From positions 4,892-68,891 of the forward strand of contig DATKKF010000050.1 of assembly GCA_035543115.1 (NCBI GenBank): a DNA stretch of 64,000 bases. Direction: 5' to 3'. The notes beneath the pieces are model-generated. The model was not told the origin of the DNA, did no database searches, and worked only from the letters and a program-made list of their open reading frames with translations. The stretch comes from RPRB01 sp035543115 (lineage in GTDB: Bacteria > Myxococcota > Myxococcia > Myxococcales > Myxococcaceae). Position numbers and translations under genes: made by a program. Position 1 is the stretch's first letter, and each line of letters opens with the position of its first letter. This document shows positions 58,875 to 64,000 of this stretch, in pieces.

Positions 58875-60539
58875 ATGGAGGTCATCCGCAGAGGCGAGGA
58901 GTGGGACGCGGTCGTCGTCGGGTCGGGCGCGACCGGTGGCGCCGCGGCGTGGAGGCTCACCCGGGCGGGACTACGGGTCCTGGTGCTGGAGGCCGGCACG
59001 CCGGTCACCCGCCGGCGCGACCACGGCTCGTTCCTCACCAACGGCGTGAAGCAGCTCTACCGTCATCTGGTCTCGCACCGGCAGGAGGTGCAGAAGAGCC
59101 ATCCCACGTACTGGGCCACCAACCCCGACTTCTTCGTCGACGACGTCGACAACCCCTACTCCACGCCGCCCGGCAAGCCGTTCCGGTGGATCCGCTCGCG
59201 CCGGGTGGGTGGCCGCTCGCTGGTGTGGGACGCGGTGACGCCCCGCTTCTCGGACTTCGACTTCAAGGCGGCGAGCCGGGACGGCTTCGGGCCGGACTGG
59301 CCCATCTCCCACGCCGACCTCGCGCCGCACTACGCCGAGCTGGAGCGGCTGCTGGGGGTGCACGGCTCGCGCGAGGGGCTCCCCCAGCTGCCCGACGGCG
59401 AGTTCCTCGAGCCACGCCCGATGACCCCGGCAGAGCGGCTGTTCAAGGGGCGGGTGGAGCGGGTGTTCCCCGAGCGACGGGTCATCATCTCCCGCGGGCT
59501 GTTCGCACGGCGGCCGCCCGAGAAGGGCGAGACGCTCTCCCGCATCTCCAGCACCGCCACCACACTCCGCGCGGCCCAGGAGACCGGACGGCTCACCCTG
59601 AGGAGCGGCGCGGTCGTCGCCCGGATCCTGGTGGCCCCGGACGGTACCCGCGCCACCGGGGTCGAGTTCGTGGACGTGGAGACTGGGCGCACCGAGGAGG
59701 CACGGGGCAAGCTGGTCCTCCTCTGCGCCTCGACCCTGGAGAGCGTGCGGATCCTCCTGAACTCGCGGAGCGCCGCGCACCCCGGGGGCATCGGCGCCTC
59801 GTCCGGCGTGCTGGGGCGCCACGTGATGGACCACAGCGCGGGCAACGTCTACTTCTACCTCCCGGACGTGCCGGACACCGGCGGCCCGTTCGAGCTGCTG
59901 GGGAGCGACAGCATCATGATTCCGCGCTACCAGAACCTCGGGGCGACGCGGGAGCCGTACCTGCGCGGGTTCGGCCTGTGGGGCGGGATCCAGCGGCTCC
60001 CGGTGCCGAACTTCCTCCGCCGTCACAAGGACATGGCCTTCGGCTTCCTCTGTGCCCGCTCGGAGACGCTGCCCCACCGCGACAACCGCATCGAGATCGA
60101 CCCTTCGCTGAAGGACGCCTGGGGAATTCCCGCGGCACACATCGTCTGCGAGTGGAAGGCCGAGGACCTGGCCCTCGCCCGTGCGGCCCGGGCGGCGGCC
60201 AAAGAGATCGTCGAGGCGGGCGGTGGGGTGTGTGCCGAGGTGACCGAGCTGTTCCACACGCCGCTGGTCACCGGCCACATCCGGAAGATGCAGACGGAGT
60301 GGACGCTCTCCACCCCGGGCATGTTCGTCCACGAGGTGGGCGGCGCCCGGATGGGGACGGATCCGAGCGCGTCGGTGCTCGACCCGTCGTGCCGCAGCTG
60401 GGATGTCCGGAACCTCTTCGTCACCGACGGGGCGTGCTGGCCGACGTCCGGGTGGCAGAATCCGACGCTCACCGAGATGGCGGTCACCGCGCGTGCCTGC
60501 GACCACGCCGTCGAGCAGCTCCGGCGGGGAGCGCTCTAG
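58875..60539 (+). CDS. GMC-family FAD oxidoreductase, sugar/cyclitol-type
   Basis: A 554-residue flavoprotein without export signal. FAD motif VVGSGATGGAAAWRLTRAGL, then RRVGGRSLVWDAVTPRFSDFDF and the C-terminal HEVGGARMGTDPSASVLD and VTDGACWPTSGWQNPTLTEMAVTA, which are typical of GMC dehydrogenases acting on sugars and related polyols. Placed after Ino1 and the aminotransferase, it could oxidise an inositol hydroxyl to the ketone that the aminotransferase would use. It overlaps the next convergent gene by 4 nt. Confidence 0.92.
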   Translation: MEVIRRGEEWDAVVVGSGATGGAAAWRLTRAGLRVLVLEAGTPVTRRRDHGSFLTNGVKQLYRHLVSHRQEVQKSHPTYWATNPDFFVDDVDNPYSTPPGKPFRWIRSRRVGGRSLVWDAVTPRFSDFDFKAASRDGFGPDWPISHADLAPHYAELERLLGVHGSREGLPQLPDGEFLEPRPMTPAERLFKGRVERVFPERRVIISRGLFARRPPEKGETLSRISSTATTLRAAQETGRLTLRSGAVVARILVAPDGTRATGVEFVDVETGRTEEARGKLVLLCASTLESVRILLNSRSAAHPGGIGASSGVLGRHVMDHSAGNVYFYLPDVPDTGGPFELLGSDSIMIPRYQNLGATREPYLRGFGLWGGIQRLPVPNFLRRHKDMAFGFLCARSETLPHRDNRIEIDPSLKDAWGIPAAHIVCEWKAEDLALARAARAAAKEIVEAGGGVCAEVTELFHTPLVTGHIRKMQTEWTLSTPGMFVHEVGGARMGTDPSASVLDPSCRSWDVRNLFVTDGACWPTSGWQNPTLTEMAVTARACDHAVEQLRRGAL

Positions 60540-62131
60540 CGAGCGCCGAGCAGCGTCGCAGGTGCCTCGACGCCGGATCCCGATGGGCCGCGCATCGGGC
60601 GCTCCCCGCCTTCCGCGGCCGCGCGCGCAGCCGGGCCCGCCATCAGGATCCACACCGCCCAGGCCATCACCAGGGCGTTCCTGGCCAGGATCAGCACCCC
60701 CATCAGCGGCTGCGGCCCGCGGCCCAGCAGCCCGAAGAAGAGGTGCTGGTTGAGCTGGGTCAGCAGCATCGCCCCGGCCAGAAGAGCGATGGCCGTGCGC
60801 CGCCGGCGGCCACCATCGAGGACCGACACCAGCGCGCCTGCCGGCAAGAGCCACACCAGGTACTGCGCGCTGAACACCTTCCCCAGCGTCATGCTCGCCG
60901 CCAAGGTCGCGCACGCCGCCCGCACCAGCACCTCGCCCGAGACCCGCTGGGGGTCCGCTCCCCGCATCGCGGCCCGCGTCTGCACCATGCTCCAGGCGGC
61001 AATTCCGGCCGTGGCCACCAGCGGCGCGAGGTCCGCCAGGGGCAGCAGGAAGCGGTCGGCCGGCCCCACCACGTTCTGGAAGCCGTAGGCCTCCACCCCC
61101 CAGGCCGACGCCGGATCGAAGAAGCGCCCGATGGTGAGCAACGCCGCGCCGGTGCTCTCCACCTCGAGCGGGCGCTGGCCGTGGTAGCGGATCAGGTCGA
61201 GGAGGTGTCCGCCCGCCGCCGGGAGGAACGGCACACACACCACCAGCCCGACGAGGCAGGTCACGAGCGCCGCCACCGCCAGCTCCCGCCGGCGCCTCAG
61301 GGCGCCCCAGTGAATGAGGGCCACCGGGACGACGAGCACCGGAACGAGCTTGGTCACCAGCCCCATCCCGAGCGCGAGCCCGGAGAGCACCGGCCTGCGC
61401 CGCAGGCAGCCATCGAGGAACAGGCACAGCGACAGGGACACGATGGCGTCGAACCGCCGCACGGCGACGGTCCCGAGCAGCAGCGCCAGGAGCGTCGCCA
61501 CCATCACCGGCGAGGGAGTGGCCAGCGGCCGGAGCACGCGTCCGATGCGGATCACCGCCAGCAGCGCCGCGGTGAGGAGCAGCGCCATCCAGCACGAGAA
61601 CAGCAGGCGGTACCCGTCGAGGTCGAGCCCCGGCAGCGTCGGCGGCAGCACCAGGAGGAAGAAGCCCGGCGGGTACTCGACGAAGAAGTCCCGATAGGGC
61701 ACGAGCGGCCGGTCGGGACGTCGCGGCGGCGTCTCCCGCGGATCGTCGGGATCGGGCCCGGCGGCCCTCTCGGGCTGAGGGCCGGTCCAGCCGTCGAGCG
61801 AGCGCACGTAGAAGGGCTGGTAGGGGCGCCCCAGGGCGGCGTTGGCGTAGGCCAGGTAGCGGCTGACGTCGCCATCGTCGGTGCCTGCACCTCGCAGGGC
61901 CGCCAGCGCGAAGGCGGGCGTCAGGCGATGGTCGCCGCGGGCGAGCTGCCCCTCGCTCCACCGGGCGCCGGCGTGCGAAGCGCAGCTGTTCCAGGCGACG
62001 AAGGTGAGGAGGAACCAGCCGAGCCAGGGCCACACCCGTCTCGCGGTCGCTGCGGCTGGCCGGCCAGCGCCGTCGTCCTCGGAGGGAGGGGCCCTCGGCC
62101 CGGGTGGGCGCTCCGGAGAGGGCAGGCTCAT
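60536..62131 (-). CDS. GT87-like polytopic membrane glycosyltransferase
   Basis: A polytopic protein of 531 residues with about ten hydrophobic segments and GT-C features: PYRDFFVEYPPGFFLLVL near residue 140 and a central VRRFDAIVSLSLCLF. That resembles GT87 (DUF2029) mannosyltransferases. ATG at 62131 was chosen over a longer frame to 62224. Sugar and acceptor are unknown. It is convergent with the GMC gene, sharing CTAG at the stops. Confidence 0.75.
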   Translation of the reverse strand: MSLPSPERPPGPRAPPSEDDGAGRPAAATARRVWPWLGWFLLTFVAWNSCASHAGARWSEGQLARGDHRLTPAFALAALRGAGTDDGDVSRYLAYANAALGRPYQPFYVRSLDGWTGPQPERAAGPDPDDPRETPPRRPDRPLVPYRDFFVEYPPGFFLLVLPPTLPGLDLDGYRLLFSCWMALLLTAALLAVIRIGRVLRPLATPSPVMVATLLALLLGTVAVRRFDAIVSLSLCLFLDGCLRRRPVLSGLALGMGLVTKLVPVLVVPVALIHWGALRRRRELAVAALVTCLVGLVVCVPFLPAAGGHLLDLIRYHGQRPLEVESTGAALLTIGRFFDPASAWGVEAYGFQNVVGPADRFLLPLADLAPLVATAGIAAWSMVQTRAAMRGADPQRVSGEVLVRAACATLAASMTLGKVFSAQYLVWLLPAGALVSVLDGGRRRRTAIALLAGAMLLTQLNQHLFFGLLGRGPQPLMGVLILARNALVMAWAVWILMAGPAARAAAEGGERPMRGPSGSGVEAPATLLGAR

Positions 62132-62311
62132 CGATTGATCATCGGGCCACGGTGGGGCGCATCGACACGGGCCTCCGCGCGTGCGCGCTGCGGTGGAGTA
62201 CCCGCTCGGGGAGCGGTCGCGCAAGCGCGCTTTCGCCGACGCAGCGTTGACCGTGGCCCGCGAGCAGGGTCAGGATCGCGCGATGCGCCAGGTCCCCTGG
62301 AGACTCGACGG

Positions 62312-63889
62312 ATGAACCGCAGGCCCGAGCGGCCCGGGCGCAGCGCAGCACCTCCTCCGCCTCCACCCCATTCAGCTCCCGCTCCCGTTGCCCCGCCGGA
62401 GGCAGGTGCGAAGCCGATCGAGCCTCGAAGGGCCGTTCCCCGTCACGGGCGGCGCGCGGCGCTGGTCATCGTCGTCGCTGGCGTCCTCTACGCGCTCCTG
62501 GCCCGGGTCGCCCTGCAGGGCTACCCCTACGCTGGCGACGAGTACTCCATGCTGCTCCAGGCCGAAGGGTTCGCGCGCGGCGCGCTCAAGGCCCGGGCGC
62601 CCCCCTACGCCGACTGGGCGGCCGTGGACCACGTGGTCATCGACGAGTTCGTCCGCAGCAAGTACCCGCCGGGCACGGCCGCGCTCCTGTCCCTGGGCGT
62701 TCGGGCCGGAGTCCCCTGGCTGGTGACGCCGCTCGAGGGCGTGCTGGCGCTGATGGCGTTCTGGTTCGCGGCCCGGGTGGTGCTCGACGCTCGGCGCGCC
62801 TTCTTGGCGGTGGCGTTCCTGGCGGCGGCGCCGCTCTTCGCCTACCAGGCGGCCACCTTCCTCTCTCACATCCCGACCCTGCTGTTCGGCGCGCTGGCCA
62901 CGCTGGCAGTGGCCCGGTGGGCGCGGTCCCGGCGCGACGGATACCTGGTCCTGTGCGGGGTGTGCGCCGGCTGCGCGTTTCTGATCCGGCCGGTGGACGG
63001 CGCACTTCTCGGGCTGTCACTGATCGCCCTTGGCAGCGTGCGGTCGCTGCTGGTTGCCGGCGCGAGCTCGATGCCCTTCGTGGCGCTCGACCTCTGGTAC
63101 AACAAGCTCCAGTTCGGATCCCCCTTCACCGACGGGTACAAGGCCGACATCCCCGGCTTCGTGGCCATCTACGGAGAGAGCGGGGCGGTCAGCAACATCC
63201 ACCCGCTCCACGTGGTCTCGCCCATCCAGATCTTCCACCACCTGGCCGAGCTGGAAACCCTCTTCACCCAGTGGACGGTCCCCGGCTCGGCGCTCCTGGC
63301 CTGCCTGGGATGGGTGGCGCTCCGGCGAGAGCAGGCAGCCGGCGAGACGCGGACGGCGCCGCTGCAGCGCTTCTTCGGAGTGCTGATGGTCCTGTTCCTG
63401 GCGGCGCTCTTGCTGACCTTCAACGAACCCGACGACAGCCCGCGCCCCCGCTATCTCTCGATGGTGCTCCTGCCGCTGGCGTTCCTCGCGGCGGCCGGGT
63501 GGAGCCCTGCAGTGGCCTTCGTCCAGCGGCAGCTGGGACGGTCCAGGAGCTGGATCGTGGCGGTGGCGATCTGGATCGCACCGCTGTTCCTGATGGCCTC
63601 GTACCTCGAGCGGCGCATCCCCGAGGTGAAGGTGCACACCGGGCTGTCCGAGGAGCTGACCCGGCAGGGCGTCCGTTCCGGAGTGGTGATCCTGCGCGCC
63701 GAGTGGCCCACGCGCTATGCACGCAACGGCATGTTCTTCGACCGTTCGCCGTTGCTGCTGTCGGTGCCGGCGAGGGTGTCGGCCGCCGAGGTGGCGGCGC
63801 GCTTCCCGGGGCAGGCGGTGCACGAGGCCTTCGAGCCCCATGGGGCCAATCCCTGGAAGCACCCCTGGGTCATCCGCCGCGTGCGATGA
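62312..63889 (+). CDS. polytopic membrane glycosyltransferase (GT39-like)
   Basis: A 525-residue protein with a Pro-rich cytoplasmic N-terminus and about ten hydrophobic segments. GYPYAGDEYSMLLQAEGFARG shows the first-loop acidic residue of GT-C transferases, and SKYPPGTAALLSLGV follows as in PMT/ArnT-like enzymes. It overlaps the next gene, an NDP-sugar pyrophosphorylase, by 4 nt (ATGA), so they are co-translated. It probably transfers a lipid-linked sugar in the cluster. The 180-nt gap before it contains no gene. Confidence 0.78.
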   Translation: MNRRPERPGRSAAPPPPPPHSAPAPVAPPEAGAKPIEPRRAVPRHGRRAALVIVVAGVLYALLARVALQGYPYAGDEYSMLLQAEGFARGALKARAPPYADWAAVDHVVIDEFVRSKYPPGTAALLSLGVRAGVPWLVTPLEGVLALMAFWFAARVVLDARRAFLAVAFLAAAPLFAYQAATFLSHIPTLLFGALATLAVARWARSRRDGYLVLCGVCAGCAFLIRPVDGALLGLSLIALGSVRSLLVAGASSMPFVALDLWYNKLQFGSPFTDGYKADIPGFVAIYGESGAVSNIHPLHVVSPIQIFHHLAELETLFTQWTVPGSALLACLGWVALRREQAAGETRTAPLQRFFGVLMVLFLAALLLTFNEPDDSPRPRYLSMVLLPLAFLAAAGWSPAVAFVQRQLGRSRSWIVAVAIWIAPLFLMASYLERRIPEVKVHTGLSEELTRQGVRSGVVILRAEWPTRYARNGMFFDRSPLLLSVPARVSAAEVAARFPGQAVHEAFEPHGANPWKHPWVIRRVR

Positions 63890-64000
63890 GCTCCGAGCCG
63901 CCGATGCAAGCCGTGGTGCTCGCGGGTGGAATGGCCACCCGGATGCGTCCGCACACCGAGCGAGTCCCCAAGTCGATGCTCGAGGTCGCCGGGCGCCCCT
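63886..64000 (+). CDS. NDP-sugar pyrophosphorylase-like nucleotidyltransferase (3' truncated by window edge)
   Basis: Only the first 38 residues are visible: MQAVVLAGGMATRMRPHTERVP, then KSMLEVAGRP, the nucleotide-binding GG-x3-RM and KxM pattern of sugar-nucleotide transferases such as GDP-mannose or dTDP-glucose pyrophosphorylases. ATG at 63886 overlaps the previous stop (ATGA). It would supply an activated sugar for the glycosyltransferases. The rest lies beyond the window. Confidence 0.8.
   Translation, partial: MSSEPPMQAVVLAGGMATRMRPHTERVPKSMLEVAGRP

Overview
The window is a very GC-rich bacterial chromosome segment with dense genes, frequent 1-14 nt overlaps and strongly G/C-biased third codon positions. 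No rRNA, tRNA, CRISPR array, transposase or phage gene was seen. A member of the Myxococcota (a delta-proteobacterium-like soil bacterium) is the best inference. It rests on an ElbD-type multidomain lipid enzyme, an FHA-domain sigma-54 activator with several -24/-12 promoters, an inositol-phosphate synthase, and many RND/MMPL transporters and lipoproteins.

Layout. 1-10455: a complete one-direction branched-chain amino acid operon, ilvB(partial)-ilvN-leuA-leuC-leuD-leuB-ilvD-ilvC-ilvE. 10532-16692: an acyltransferase-3, a GT4 glycosyltransferase and an MMPL/RND exporter, the last divergent from a PhnD-like periplasmic protein and a TatT-like lipoprotein. 16741-22020: housekeeping and accessory genes: a DUF899 protein, an ArsR/SRPBCC pair with a duplicated operator, an HELHH lipoprotein, a molybdopterin oxidoreductase and an ICMT-like methyltransferase. 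22064-26191: gene debris (a Ser/Thr-kinase N-terminal remnant and another coding-like fragment), an orphan CzcA/CusA-type RND pump and a GNAT acetyltransferase. 26343-36175: a PcrA/UvrD helicase, an NmrA-like SDR, a GFA-family protein, a LysE exporter, a PQQ-propeller lipoprotein, DUF2905, glgC, and a Tat-exported small subunit plus GMC oxidoreductase.

36176-39500 is the most unusual block. Four genes for 54-62 residue single-span membrane microproteins surround an FHA-AAA+-Fis sigma-54 activator, and each has a correctly spaced -24/-12 sigma-54 promoter just upstream. Three share a motif of the form (G/A)Y-x3-SA-x-L-x2-D(Y/F). I know of no described system like this, and it is the leading candidate for a new one.

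39501-52759 is a lipid locus on the minus strand: a small acidic ORF, a GT39-like membrane glycosyltransferase, an MMPL exporter, a 1466-residue reductase/adenylation/ACP/acyltransferase protein resembling ElbD of Myxococcus ether-lipid synthesis, and an SDR. It is flanked by a fused GMC alcohol oxidase and an aldehyde dehydrogenase. 52896-64000 continues on the plus strand with a GH3-type acyl-adenylate amide synthetase, inositol-3-phosphate synthase, a DegT aminotransferase, a flippase-like membrane protein, an aldo/keto reductase, a GMC oxidoreductase, membrane glycosyltransferases and an NDP-sugar pyrophosphorylase. Together these read as a pathway that could make, acylate, glycosylate and export an inositol- or aminocyclitol-based lipid. 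That pathway is inference from gene content.
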